Shown one piece after another: positions 1-8,160 of a DNA stretch of 28,330 bases; positions within the stretch are counted from its first letter, which is position 1; the number at the start of each line of letters is the position of its first letter. The notes below the pieces were generated by a model that saw only the letters and a list, made by a program, of their open reading frames with translations, was not told where the DNA came from and did not search any database. A program made the position numbers and the translations under genes. Where the stretch lies: the NCBI GenBank assembly GCA_041687115.1, contig JAWLCP010000033.1:1-28330 (forward strand). Reading direction: 5' to 3'. The DNA is from SKLM01 sp041687115. Lineage in GTDB: Bacteria > Chloroflexota > Anaerolineae > B4-G1.

Positions 1-325
1 CCGGGCAACCTAGCTCACACGGTCCGAAGCAATCGCCACAGTGTTCAGAGATCAACATCTCCAGCGTGAACTTTCGCGTCTCCCGCACGATGTCGCTGTC
101 CGTCTCCACGACCATGCCCTCAGAAACGGGCGTCGTGCAGGCCGTCTGGAGGCCCTTCATTCCCTCCACCCCTACCACGCACATGCGGCACGCACCCACG
201 TTGGTCAGATCCGGATGGTGGCAGAGCGTGGGGATCTCGATGCCAACTGAACGTGCAGCCTCCAAGATCGTACTGCCCTCGGGGGCTGTGACTTGTCTGT
301 CGTTGATAGTCAGCGTTACACTCAT
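1..325 (-). CDS. 2Fe-2S/FAD-dependent oxidoreductase-type subunit, partial (C-terminus outside window)
   Basis: Only the first 108 residues are in the window; the gene runs off the left edge. The start is an ATG at 325, 14 bases after the nuoF-like stop. The N-terminus is a plant-type [2Fe-2S] domain as in NuoG, HoxU and HydA, with the pattern LCHHPDL, GACRMC and later AC. Next comes HCGDCFGPCELGCP. That Cys spacing resembles the [4Fe-4S] motif at the front of GltD-like FAD/NAD(P)H oxidoreductases rather than the HPLDC motif of NuoG or [FeFe]-hydrogenases. By position it is the third gene of a NuoE-NuoF-like set behind the [NiFe]-hydrogenase. The likely role is an NAD(P)H-linked electron-transfer subunit with FAD further downstream, but that part is not visible. 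A NuoG-like or formate dehydrogenase alpha protein remains possible. Confidence 0.75.
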   Translation of the reverse strand, partial: MSVTLTINDRQVTAPEGSTILEAARSVGIEIPTLCHHPDLTNVGACRMCVVGVEGMKGLQTACTTPVSEGMVVETDSDIVRETRKFTLEMLISEHCGDCFGPCELGCP

Positions 326-339
326 CAGTCTTACTCCCG

Positions 340-2244
340 CTACTCCGCAATGACGGCGTCGAACTTGCAGACCTCGTAGCATGTACCGCAATGGATACAG
401 AGGTCTTGATCAATATAATGGGGTTCCCGTCGCTCACCGGTGATCGCATCGACCGGGCATTCGCGGGCGCAAACACCGCAACCAGTGCAGGCTTCCGGAT
501 CGATGGTGTAGGTAAGCAAATTCAGACACGTCTTGGCAGGACACGTCTTATCGACGATGTGAGCCCGGTACTCGTCCTCGAAATGCATCAGCGTCGAAAG
601 CACCGGCGAGGGGGCCAGCTGCCCCAGAGCACACAGAGACCCGTTCTCCATACCTTTGGCAATGCGACGGATCTCATCGATGTCCTCCAACTCTCCGTCT
701 CCATCCGTAATGCGCTTCAGGATCTCCAGCATGCGAGTGCTTCCCACGCGACAGGGAGGACACTTGCCGCAGCTCTCGTCGCAGACGAACTGGGTGAAAT
801 ATCGCGCGAACTCAACCATACAGGTCGAGTCGTCGGCGACGATCATACCACCAGATCCCATCACCGAACCGGCCTCCGTCAATGAGTCGAAATCGACCGG
901 TGTGTCGAGGTGCTCTTCCGGCAAGCATCCGCCCAAGGGTCCACCGGTCTGAACCGCCTTGAATTTCCCATCTCCCTGGATGCCCCCGCCCACGTCGTAG
1001 ACGATCTCGCGCAGCGTGATGCCCATAGGAACCTCGATCAGGCCGGTGCGGTTGACCATACCGGTAAGGGCGAACACGGCGGTTCCAGGACTGCCTTCTG
1101 TCCCAATGCCGCGGAACCAATCCGCGCCCATGCGCATGATGCGAGGCACGTAGGCGTAGCTCTTGACGTTGTTGATGTTGCTAGGCTGACCCCAAAGACC
1201 GGATACTGCCGGGTAAGGCGGACGAGGCCACGGCTGCCCGCGCTCGCCCTGAATGGAGGCCATCAGAGCGGTCTCTTCACCACACACAAACGCTCCAGCC
1301 CCCTCCTTGATCAAGATATCGAAGTCAAAGCCCGAGCCCAGGATATCCTCTCCCAGCAATCCCGTCTCCCTCGCCTGCTCCAGCGCGATATTCAGCCGGC
1401 GGATAGCGAGAGGGTACTCGGCCCGGCAGTAGATGTACCCTTGCTGGGCGCCGATGGCGTAGGCACCGATGACCATCCCCTCGACAACGGAATGAGGATC
1501 ACCCTCCAGGACGGAACGGTCCATGAACGCCCCTGGATCTCCCTCATCAGCGTTGCAGATCACGTACTTCGGCCAGCTTTCCGTCTGTCGGGCGAACCTC
1601 CACTTCAGGCCCGTGGGGAAGCCCGCGCCGCCACGTCCGCGCAGCTTGGAGTCGAGCACCTCCTCAATCACATCTTCCGGTGCCATCTCACCAAGCACCA
1701 TCTCCAGAGCCTGATAGCCATCAAGGGCCAGGTAATCATCGATGGATTCTGGACCGATCAGGCCGCAGTTGCTCAGCACAATGCGCAGCTGCTTCTCGTG
1801 AAAGGATATCTTCTCCTGTGTCTCTGGATCGACAAAGCTCAGCGATTGGAGCACGTATCCATTTCTTGTTATGGTGGTGGGCTCTACTTGTCCGACCACC
1901 ACACTGCTCTCAAGAGAAGCGTCATCAAAATACGAAGCGAAGATCTCAGGCACGTTCTTAGCGACCGCATCCCCGTAGTTGACCCGCGGCCGCCCCGGGG
2001 CCTGAAGCTCAATCATCGGCTCGTAAGAACACATTCCGACGCACCCGACGGGCGAGATCATCGCATCGAGATTGCGTTTTTCTATCTCTTCCTTGATTGC
2101 TGCCAGCGTCTCCTTCGCACCGGCAGCCAGGCCGCAGGTTGCCATCCCGACGGTGACGTAGAGATCAGCCTGCTTCCTTTCCTGCCACCGTTTCTGTGCC
2201 TGCTCTGTCCTCGCATCGAGAGCGGCAGTGTCAAGTGAGGCCAT
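340..2244 (-). CDS. nuoF: NuoF/HndC-like NADH-binding flavoprotein with C-terminal 2x[4Fe-4S] ferredoxin
   Basis: This 634-residue protein is the NAD(H)-binding diaphorase subunit of complex I-like and bifurcating-hydrogenase-like modules. Domains in order: a thioredoxin-like ferredoxin (about 28-108, Cys37, Cys68, Cys72, so one of the four usual cluster cysteines appears absent); the FMN/NADH fold with GRGGAGFPTG at 203-212 and EGAGAFVCGEETAL at 314-327; an SLBB region; the N3 [4Fe-4S] site (Cys488, Cys492, Cys495 and probably Cys538); and a C-terminal double ferredoxin (Cys586/589/592/596 and 616/619/622/626). This long form is typical of HndC/HydB-type subunits rather than respiratory NuoF, which lacks the ferredoxin. 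The ATG at 2244 is preceded by GAGGAG. It follows the nuoE-like gene by 23 bases and precedes the 2Fe-2S/FAD gene by 14, so the three are surely cotranscribed. It should pass electrons between NAD(H) and Fe-S partners. Confidence 0.92.
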   Translation of the reverse strand: MASLDTAALDARTEQAQKRWQERKQADLYVTVGMATCGLAAGAKETLAAIKEEIEKRNLDAMISPVGCVGMCSYEPMIELQAPGRPRVNYGDAVAKNVPEIFASYFDDASLESSVVVGQVEPTTITRNGYVLQSLSFVDPETQEKISFHEKQLRIVLSNCGLIGPESIDDYLALDGYQALEMVLGEMAPEDVIEEVLDSKLRGRGGAGFPTGLKWRFARQTESWPKYVICNADEGDPGAFMDRSVLEGDPHSVVEGMVIGAYAIGAQQGYIYCRAEYPLAIRRLNIALEQARETGLLGEDILGSGFDFDILIKEGAGAFVCGEETALMASIQGERGQPWPRPPYPAVSGLWGQPSNINNVKSYAYVPRIMRMGADWFRGIGTEGSPGTAVFALTGMVNRTGLIEVPMGITLREIVYDVGGGIQGDGKFKAVQTGGPLGGCLPEEHLDTPVDFDSLTEAGSVMGSGGMIVADDSTCMVEFARYFTQFVCDESCGKCPPCRVGSTRMLEILKRITDGDGELEDIDEIRRIAKGMENGSLCALGQLAPSPVLSTLMHFEDEYRAHIVDKTCPAKTCLNLLTYTIDPEACTGCGVCARECPVDAITGERREPHYIDQDLCIHCGTCYEVCKFDAVIAE

Positions 2245-2267
2245 TCGATACTCCTCTCGTAGCCATG

Positions 2268-2768
2268 CTAGGCCGCTGTTTCCGTTTCTTTCGCCGTCGC
2301 CAGTCTTTTCTTGATCCGGCGAGTCAATTTGCCCGGCTCCATGCGCCCCATCACCTCCCCGTCGAGGACGGCCACCGGTGCCAGGGCGCAGGACCCCATG
2401 CAGTAGACGAGCTCCAGGGTCAGCTCCCCGTCCGAGGTAGTATCACCCGGGCTGATGCCAAACTCATCCCTGACGGCTTTGGCCAACCGAGATGTCCCCT
2501 TCACGTGGCAAGCGGTTCCATCGCACAGATAGAGCTCATGCTTGCCTCTGGGTTCCAGGTAGAACTGGGAATAGAACGTGGCCACGCCGTACACCTTGCT
2601 CAGCGCCGTGTCCAGTCGATCGGCAATCAACTCCAGGGCCTCGCCGGGGAGCCAGCCATACGTGGCCTGGGTCTTCTGCAGGATCGGGATCAGCTTCCCC
2701 GGCTGCTCGCGATACTGCTCAAAGATTGGATCAATCAAGGAGAGGTCTACGCCTCCATGATCTGTCAT
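2268..2768 (-). CDS. nuoE: NuoE/HndA-like [2Fe-2S] thioredoxin-fold subunit
   Basis: This 166-residue protein matches the 24-kDa subunit of complex I and HndA/HydC-type subunits. It has an N-terminal helical region with the YGWLPGEALELIADRL element that precedes the ferredoxin fold. The thioredoxin-like [2Fe-2S] domain follows, with all four ligands visible as LCDGTAC (C-x4-C) and YCMGSC (C-x3-C). The start ATG at 2768 has AGGAG about 11 bases upstream. It lies directly before the NuoF-like gene, its normal partner, and 169 bases after the hydrogenase maturation protease. It should form the NADH-dehydrogenating dimer with the NuoF-like protein. Whether the dimer serves the adjacent group 3b hydrogenase, which already has its own NAD(P)H-binding subunit, cannot be settled from sequence. 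Confidence 0.92.
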   Translation of the reverse strand: MTDHGGVDLSLIDPIFEQYREQPGKLIPILQKTQATYGWLPGEALELIADRLDTALSKVYGVATFYSQFYLEPRGKHELYLCDGTACHVKGTSRLAKAVRDEFGISPGDTTSDGELTLELVYCMGSCALAPVAVLDGEVMGRMEPGKLTRRIKKRLATAKETETAA

Positions 2769-2937
2769 TCGTTCTCTGCTCCTCTCGTCGGTTCGCCTGC
2801 GATATCGATGTCACGTCGGCAGAGGTGACTTGGGTTGCTTTCGACCATCCACCCGCTGCTCTCGGGGGATGCGCCAGGCGGGACGCGCATCACTATGGTA
2901 CACCGCGTCGCCGCAAGGGATGTTGAGCCTCGGCTCA

Positions 2938-3402
2938 CTACTGGGTGATTTCAGCAAGCACAGCGTCTATCAAGGTCGGAAGTCCGGCTTCGACCTTGGG
3001 GCTAAGACCCTGCCCCCAGCCAATATCCTCCGGCTGCACGCCGAACATGACAACGGGGGGGAGGGGTCGGTTCAGGGCGCGCGTCAGTGCCAAGATCTCT
3101 GCCAGGCCAGCATGGTGAAGGGAGAACCGTCCACCTGATTCGACGAGAAGGACCTCGTCTGGCGTGAAGCGGACGAATTGCCCCGATTCCTTCCCGATTT
3201 CAGCGGCGTCCACGATGACGATCCGCTCATGGTCCTCCATCACGTGGAGGAGATCGAGCCCCCCTGTTCCCGCGTCCAGTGTCTCGATGCCCTCAGGGAG
3301 CCCGTGATCTTCCAGCTCTGCAATGACGCGTGGACCCACGCCATCGTCTCCGCGCAACGGGTTCCCCAGACCCAGGACGAGAACGTCTCGTCGTCGGTTC
3401 AC
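2938..3402 (-). CDS. [NiFe]-hydrogenase maturation endopeptidase (HycI/HoxW/HyaD family)
   Basis: This is a nickel-dependent processing protease that removes the short C-terminal tail of the hydrogenase large subunit after Ni-Fe(CN)2CO insertion. The hallmark LGLGNPLRGDDGVG sits at the N-terminus, followed by a central VDAAEIG with a second acidic metal ligand and SLHHAGL with the likely ligand His. I choose the GTG at 3402 (154 aa): it overlaps the hydA TGA by four bases (GTGA), suggesting translational coupling, and it puts the GLGNP motif about 10 residues from the N-terminus as is usual. An in-frame ATG at 3444 would add 14 residues lying inside hydA. The position directly after the large-subunit gene is classic, and the probable substrate is that subunit's VLTVEFV tail. 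Confidence 0.9.
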   Translation of the reverse strand: MNRRRDVLVLGLGNPLRGDDGVGPRVIAELEDHGLPEGIETLDAGTGGLDLLHVMEDHERIVIVDAAEIGKESGQFVRFTPDEVLLVESGGRFSLHHAGLAEILALTRALNRPLPPVVMFGVQPEDIGWGQGLSPKVEAGLPTLIDAVLAEITQ

Positions 3403-4688
3403 ACGAACTCTACCGTCAGGACGTGAGTTGAGCAGGAGATGCACGGATCGTAGGCCCGTACGAGCATCTCCAGCGTCAGACGAACCTCGTCCTGGGGTCG
3501 ATCGATGATCTGGGGCACCAGCTCCTGCATGTCGTGGTTCAGGTTGGCCATGTTCTGATTGGTGGGGATGATGCAGTTGGCGTCGGTGCAGAAGCCTCGG
3601 TCGTCATATGCATAGTGGTGGAAGAGGATGCCCCGCGGTACGTCGCACGAGTCGACGCCTTCGCCTGCCTTCACCTCGGCTTCCGCCGGATCCTCCGGGT
3701 TGACGCCTCGCTCTAGCAGTTCGTCGATGATCTTGATGCTGTCCTCGACGCAGTGGACCATCTCGACCACCTGGGCGCCAGTATTGAGGAAGGGGTTGGT
3801 CACAATGGGCTCCATACCCAGCCTCGCGGCAGCGTCCTTCGCTTTGGGGTGAAGTTGGTCAAAGTTGTTGTTGAATCGGGCCAGTGCGCCAACCATGTAG
3901 GACTCACGGTTGTGGCGCGTCCACTTCGCCGTGGAGAAGGAGACCATTTCCTCGTTGGTGACCTTCTTGTAGTCTTCCACGGGATACTCGAAGCCATCGC
4001 TGCTCTTGATCCGGCCGCCAACGAAGGCGTACTCGTCGTCCTTCGTCAGGGAGATGTATTCCGTCTCCCGCTCGAACTGTGGCCAGTCAAGGGAGGAGAA
4101 GAGCTCGACCGAGGCATCCATGTCTTCGCGCGCGGCCACGAGGCGCTCCCGCATCGCCCGCAACTCGTCCTCGGTTGGCGTGTGGGTGAACCCCCCCACG
4201 ACCAGCGCGCAGGGGTGCGTGTGACGGCCACCGATCATAGCGCAGAGATCGCCGGAAAGCTTCTTGATGCGCAACGCGCGCTCGACGGCCTCGCGGTTGA
4301 CGTCGATTAGGGGGATCACGGAGCCGGCGCCGAAGAAGTCGGGCGCCACCAGGTAGTAGGCGTGGAGGACGTGGCTGTCGATGATCTCGCCGTGGAAATT
4401 GAGCTTGCGCAGTAACTGGGCCTGATCGGTCAGCTCCACCCCAAGCGCCTTCTCGGTGGCCATCGCGCTGGTGGTCGAATGGCCCACGGCGCAGATGCCG
4501 CAGATGCGCGAGGTGATGTGGTTAAGCTCGGTGTACGGTCTCCCGCGAACGAACGCCTCAAAGAAACGAGGAGCCTCGACGACCTCGAAGCGGCATTCCT
4601 TGATGTCGCCGTTGCGGGCGTCCACGACGATGTTGCCGTGCCCCTCGACTCGGGTAACGTGATGAACGTTCACACTCATAGTAGTCAT
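3399..4688 (-). CDS. hydA: [NiFe]-hydrogenase large (alpha) subunit, group 3b type
   Basis: This 429-residue catalytic subunit carries both pairs of active-site cysteines: RICGICAVGH near residue 61 (L1) and DPCISCSTH at 414-422 (L2). The remaining VLTVEFV tail would be removed by the maturation protease encoded next. The length and the gene set of 4Fe-4S beta, flavin gamma, small delta and large alpha match the cytoplasmic NAD(P)-linked group 3b 'sulfhydrogenases' (HydBGDA). There is no Tat signal or membrane anchor partner. It would oxidise or evolve H2 with NAD(P)(H). The ATG at 4688 is preceded by AGGAGG overlapping the hydD stop; a second ATG lies three codons in. Whether it also has sulfur-reducing activity, as reported for archaeal relatives, cannot be read from the sequence. 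Confidence 0.95.
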   Translation of the reverse strand: MTTMSVNVHHVTRVEGHGNIVVDARNGDIKECRFEVVEAPRFFEAFVRGRPYTELNHITSRICGICAVGHSTTSAMATEKALGVELTDQAQLLRKLNFHGEIIDSHVLHAYYLVAPDFFGAGSVIPLIDVNREAVERALRIKKLSGDLCAMIGGRHTHPCALVVGGFTHTPTEDELRAMRERLVAAREDMDASVELFSSLDWPQFERETEYISLTKDDEYAFVGGRIKSSDGFEYPVEDYKKVTNEEMVSFSTAKWTRHNRESYMVGALARFNNNFDQLHPKAKDAAARLGMEPIVTNPFLNTGAQVVEMVHCVEDSIKIIDELLERGVNPEDPAEAEVKAGEGVDSCDVPRGILFHHYAYDDRGFCTDANCIIPTNQNMANLNHDMQELVPQIIDRPQDEVRLTLEMLVRAYDPCISCSTHVLTVEFV

Positions 4689-4696
4689 ATCGCCTC

Positions 4697-5479
4697 CTAT
4701 TCGGCCGCTTGCCCTTCCTGGGTGACCGCTGTCGGCCCGTAATACGCGTTGAACATCGTCATGCGGGACATGATCTCCTCAACCGTCAGACCCGCTTCGT
4801 CCAACACGTCCTTCATTGCGTTGTCGTTGGGTTCGGGGATGTACCCGCGACACCCCTCACACCCGTCACCGTAGGTGGGGCAGATGGCGTCGCATCCGGC
4901 GCGCGTGACGGGCCCCAGGCAAGGCTTACCTTCGAGGAGCAAGCAGACGTTCTCCTTCAGCTTACATTCGACGCAGACGGGGTAGTCGGGGATGCCTGGC
5001 TTCTTGCCCAGGAGGAGGTTCTTCACCACCTTGACGAACTCCTCGCGATCGATGGGACAGCCCGGGATGACGGCATCAACGTCGATCACGGCGCTGATCG
5101 GCCGAGCCGGATAGGTGTCGTACCAGTCCGCCTTGTCGCCGTAGACGTATTCCCTTACCTCGTCGAGGGAGGGCTGCAGATTCTTGAGGGCGTTGACGCA
5201 GCCCGTGTGAGCACAGGCTCCCAGGGCGACGACCAGGTCGGCCTGCTCGCGGATCTTGAACAGGCGATCCTCATCCTTCTCCCGGGTGCAGGAACCCTCC
5301 ACGAAGGCAATCTGATAGTCCTCACCCTTCTCGGTCATGGCCTCGCGGAACTGGACGATTTCCACGGCATCCAGCAAGTCCAGATGGGTCTGAAGGGAGT
5401 CGACCACCGTAAGCTGACACCCTTCACAGCTCGCGAAATCGAAGAAAGCTACCTTGGGCTTCCCGTTTGTGTCACTCAT
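4697..5479 (-). CDS. hydD: [NiFe]-hydrogenase small (delta) subunit
   Basis: This 260-residue Fe-S relay subunit partners the large subunit. The proximal cluster is marked by FDFASCEGCQ at the N-terminus with further cysteines in VEGSC, GACAHTGC and VIPGCPIDREE. A Cys-rich stretch (CVECKLKENVC, CLGPVTRAGC, CPTYGDGCEGC) supplies the medial and distal [4Fe-4S] clusters, as in group 3b and 3c enzymes. No twin-arginine signal is present, so the enzyme is cytoplasmic. Start and upstream stop overlap as TAATG with hydG, and GAGGAGG precedes the ATG, so translation is coupled. The gene order gamma-delta-alpha is the archetypal HydGDA arrangement. Confidence 0.94.
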   Translation of the reverse strand: MSDTNGKPKVAFFDFASCEGCQLTVVDSLQTHLDLLDAVEIVQFREAMTEKGEDYQIAFVEGSCTREKDEDRLFKIREQADLVVALGACAHTGCVNALKNLQPSLDEVREYVYGDKADWYDTYPARPISAVIDVDAVIPGCPIDREEFVKVVKNLLLGKKPGIPDYPVCVECKLKENVCLLLEGKPCLGPVTRAGCDAICPTYGDGCEGCRGYIPEPNDNAMKDVLDEAGLTVEEIMSRMTMFNAYYGPTAVTQEGQAAE

Positions 5480-6327
5480 TACAGTGCCTCCTCAAAGCCC
5501 TTGATGTCGGCGTAGTTGAAGACCGGACCATCCTGACAGCAATACAGACTGTTGATCTGGCAGTGACCGCACTTCCCGACGCCGCATTTCATCCGGCGTT
5601 CCAGTGATAGATAGATGTTCGACTCGGGGATGCCCTTGTCCAGCATCTCCATGAGCACAAAATGATACATGATCGGCGGCCCACACGTGATCGCGATGGT
5701 GTTCTTTGCATCGACCTCAATCTCGGGGAACAGGGTCGTGATGACGCCGATATTGCACTCCAACCTTTCCTCCGGCTGCCACTCCTCCCCCTCGTCTTCG
5801 CAGTCCACCGTCAGAAGACACTCCACATCGTCCCGCTCGACCCATTCATTGAGCTCGTCGCGGAAGAGCAGCTCGCTGCGGCGTCTCGCGCCGTACAGGA
5901 TGATGACGCGCTCGAACTCGTCGCGCTCATCGAGCACTTGGTTGATGAGCGAGCGGAGGGGCGCCAACCCGAGACCACCTGGTGCGAAGAGCACGTCTTT
6001 GCCCCGCATGCTATCCATGGGGAAGCCGACCCCAAACGGCCCTCGGATGCCAAGGCGGTCGCCGGGCTGCATCGCGTGAAGCGCGCCGGTGACGTCGCCG
6101 ACCTTTCGCACGCAGAGCTCAAAATCGCCGTTAGAGCGGCTGGGCGACGAGGTGATGGAGATTGGGGCCTCGCCCACGCCTAGAACGGAGAGCATCACAA
6201 ACTGTCCCGGGTCATGGCCCAGGCTCTGGCCCTTGGGCAGCTCGATGCGGAATAGTTTCTCTGTTGCCGTCATCTGCTGCACGTTGCCCAGGCGCGCCAT
6301 TTCCGGTTTGTAGATGGATGTTGACAT
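5479..6327 (-). CDS. hydG: Hydrogenase gamma subunit: FAD/NAD(P)-binding ferredoxin-reductase-like
   Basis: This 282-residue protein is of the ferredoxin-NADP reductase/dihydroorotate dehydrogenase B electron-transfer type. An FAD-binding beta-barrel is followed by GPFGVGFP, then an NAD(P)-binding fold with FAPGGLGLAPLRSL and ITCGPPIMYHF. Near the C-terminus ERRMKCGVGKCGHCQ plus a later YCCQDG give the [2Fe-2S] ligands. In group 3b enzymes this subunit exchanges electrons with NAD(P)H. A strong AGGAGGT lies upstream of the ATG at 6327, overlapping the end of hydB, and the gene abuts hydD by a TAATG overlap. NAD versus NADP preference cannot be judged here. Confidence 0.93.
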   Translation of the reverse strand: MSTSIYKPEMARLGNVQQMTATEKLFRIELPKGQSLGHDPGQFVMLSVLGVGEAPISITSSPSRSNGDFELCVRKVGDVTGALHAMQPGDRLGIRGPFGVGFPMDSMRGKDVLFAPGGLGLAPLRSLINQVLDERDEFERVIILYGARRRSELLFRDELNEWVERDDVECLLTVDCEDEGEEWQPEERLECNIGVITTLFPEIEVDAKNTIAITCGPPIMYHFVLMEMLDKGIPESNIYLSLERRMKCGVGKCGHCQINSLYCCQDGPVFNYADIKGFEEAL

Positions 6328-6339
6328 ATCCGTTACCTC

Positions 6340-7371
6340 CTAGCGCAACGATGCGCGAATCGTGTTGAATCCCTTGAGAATGCTGATGCTGCTTGGGCAT
6401 GTGCGGATACACCGACCGCACCCGACGCAGCCCAGGGCACCGAACCTCTCGTAGAGGTACTTGCCTTTGCGCATGAAACGATGTCGCTGGCGCGCCCCGC
6501 GGCTCTCTCGGAAGTTCTCGCCACCCGCCACGCGAGCGAACTCGGCCAGCTGGCACGAGTCCCAATGTCGAATCCGTTCACCTTCCGTCAGTGCCAGATT
6601 CACCTCATCGACGACGTTGAAGCAGTAGCAGGTAGGGCAGACGTTGGTGCACGATCCGCACGCGAAGCAGCGCTCCTCCAGTTCTTCCCAATGGGGATGA
6701 TCGTAAGCTTCCTCAAGTAACGAGGGAAGCTCGGCAGCGTCAAAGTTCAGACGGTCCGCGAAGTGCTTGATCTTCGAGCTTTGCAGCTCAGCTTTCTGAC
6801 TTGCCTCCGCGTCCGTGGCATCGCGCACGTCTCCATACTTGGCAAGAAGGTCCGCCCCCGCCTCCGTACCGATTTCGACGGCGTAAGCCTCCCCCAGGTC
6901 CGTCAGGTGGAGATCGAACCCCTCATCGGCCTCCAGTGTGCCCATACTCCGGCAGAAGGACTCATCGTCACAGGGCTCCAGACACTCTAAACTGACGATC
7001 AGCGTCATCTCTCTCCGTGAAAGGTAGTGCGCATCTGGGTAGTCCTCACTGAAGGCCTTGTCGAGAAGGTTGAGGGCGTGCAGATCGCACGCGTGCATCC
7101 CCAGCAGAACTGTCGGCTCGACCTCGATGGCGGTCTCCACCTGGGGGTCCTCGCCCAGGGTGAACGTGGCCAGCCGCTCGTGTTGCGGCTGGAACACTTT
7201 CTTGGGTGGGAGGATGGTGGTATCGTAGTCAAGCCGCAGGTGAGCCGGGTCAGTGATGGGGTCGAATGCGAACTTGGACCCCTTCGCTTGCGGCCCGACG
7301 ACCCTATAGTCCGCCATTAGCGCCTCGATCAACGGGGCTACTGCTTCCTTGTCCAGAATCTTCAGACTCAT
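6340..7371 (-). CDS. hydB: Hydrogenase beta subunit with two [4Fe-4S] clusters (HydB-like)
   Basis: This 343-residue protein resembles the 4Fe-4S dicluster subunit of group 3b hydrogenases, related to the anaerobic sulfite reductase A / AsrA-like family. The N-terminal two thirds have several scattered cysteines (HACDLH, LECLEPCDDESFC). The C-terminal third has two ferredoxin motifs, CFACGSCTNVCPTCYC and CVGCGRCIRTCP. I start at the ATG at 7371, which has GAGGAG at a good distance; the reading frame stays open upstream to 7521, but that extension is low-complexity and includes the tail of the preceding remnant. It is the first intact gene after the hydrogenase promoter and is followed 12 bases later by hydG. 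It likely links the flavin subunit to the small subunit's Fe-S relay. Confidence 0.9.
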   Translation of the reverse strand: MSLKILDKEAVAPLIEALMADYRVVGPQAKGSKFAFDPITDPAHLRLDYDTTILPPKKVFQPQHERLATFTLGEDPQVETAIEVEPTVLLGMHACDLHALNLLDKAFSEDYPDAHYLSRREMTLIVSLECLEPCDDESFCRSMGTLEADEGFDLHLTDLGEAYAVEIGTEAGADLLAKYGDVRDATDAEASQKAELQSSKIKHFADRLNFDAAELPSLLEEAYDHPHWEELEERCFACGSCTNVCPTCYCFNVVDEVNLALTEGERIRHWDSCQLAEFARVAGGENFRESRGARQRHRFMRKGKYLYERFGALGCVGCGRCIRTCPSSISILKGFNTIRASLR

Positions 7372-7539
7372 ATCAGTCTCCTCGCGATAATGTCTTGATA
7401 CACTTTCTCTTCTGCCGGTCAGAAGGCCTCGTCCATCTGACCGCATCACGAAGTGGTCGTAGAAACCGTCGGTGGATCTAGCTCGGCTCTGGGTGGCCTG
7501 CCATAGGCCGTACGCAGCCACCGGGCCACCCGACGGGTG

Positions 7540-7731
7540 CTACTCCTCCGACTTCTCCAGCACATCCAACAGGATCAGATCTGGCTGCTTCTCTCTGGCC
7601 AGGTCAAGCCCCGCTTCAGCTCGGTACGCAGAGAAGACCTCATAGCCTACGCTCTCCAATAACGTCGTCACCGACTCCACGAGCTGAACATCGTCATCGA
7701 CGACCAGGATACTCCGCTTCTCTTCAGGTAT
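7540..7731 (-). pseudogene. Truncated CheY-like receiver fragment with possible ATA start
   Basis: About 63 codons encode a recognisable response-regulator N-terminus: SILVVDDDVQLVESV with the acidic pocket, and QPDLILLDV with the phospho-acceptor Asp. The frame then stops after LEKSEE, so beta-strand 4, the conserved Thr/Ser, beta-5 and the Lys are missing. A consensus AGGAGG (7739-7744) sits seven bases before ATA (7731-7729), exactly where the homologous N-terminus IPEEKRSILVV begins. No ATG, GTG or TTG is placed well; the nearest in-frame ATG at 7779 adds an unrelated segment. I read this as a decayed receiver gene whose start became ATA, though a very short expressed protein using a non-standard start cannot be excluded. 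It is cotranscribed ahead of hydB. Confidence 0.6.
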
Positions 7732-7940
7732 TGTTTGACCTCCTTTGGACCTCGAGCTCCCCCTTGCCCATCCCGGCAAGGACCACCGAGAGAAACATGG
7801 TCACTGCACGCCGACGAAGGTCCAGGTATTTCTGCTCCAGCTCCCCCAAACATCCAGCGGATGCTCATGGCACCGATGCCGGCGGCGAGCACCACAAAGG
7901 TAATGACGATCCCGAGGGTGAACTTCGTCTGCAGCTTCAT
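7724..7940 (-). pseudogene. Small membrane-protein (sensor-kinase N-terminus-like) remnant with apparent frameshift
   Basis: The ATG at 7940 opens a frame beginning MKLQTKFTLGIVITFVVLAA, a positively charged start followed by one transmembrane helix, the style of sensor-kinase N-termini. After about residue 29 this frame turns into implausible Gly/Ser/Pro-rich sequence. In the next frame (7864-7724) a sensible amphipathic sequence takes over (GELEQKYLDLRRR, FLSVVLAGMGKGELE) and ends at a TGA overlapping the receiver fragment's start. A single-base frameshift near 7855 would join the two into a protein of about 70 residues. It is the first gene after the hydrogenase promoter. It may be a decayed kinase or a small membrane protein carrying a frameshift or sequencing error; I do not recognise the second half. 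Confidence 0.45.
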
Positions 7941-8037
7941 CGGCCGCTGACGACCCTCGGGGGTGTCACGCTCAAGCCATTGCTAGTCTGGAATTCCGTA
8001 TTCGTGTGTGATGTATGGTGAACCATCTGGCAGCGGC

Positions 8038-8066
8038 AGTATAGCACGTAACGACGTAGTCATCAA
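8038..8066 (-). promoter_or_regulatory. sigma70-type promoter for the hydrogenase unit
   Basis: On the minus strand TTGATG (8066-8061), a 17-base spacer and TATACT (8043-8038) give a near-consensus promoter. Transcription would start near 8031, about 90 bases before the first reading frame at 7940 and 660 before hydB. It lies in the 220-base gap after hypC. Confidence 0.6.
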
Positions 8067-8160
8067 CGCAGAGATGTCCTGGGCTGCACGTGAGGTCTGT
8101 TACCGCGCCCGGCGTGGATTGTCGTCAGCTGATCCTTCCCGCCGGCCGGCCCAACGCTCG

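Noticed and set aside
910..2238. 442-codon plus-strand frame
   Set aside because: It is antisense to the NuoF-like gene, whose motifs are unmistakable; the translated sequence resembles no family.
7371..7521. N-terminal extension of hydB to 7521
   Set aside because: The extra 50 residues have no family support, and the ATG at 7371 has a good ribosome site and the expected N-terminus.
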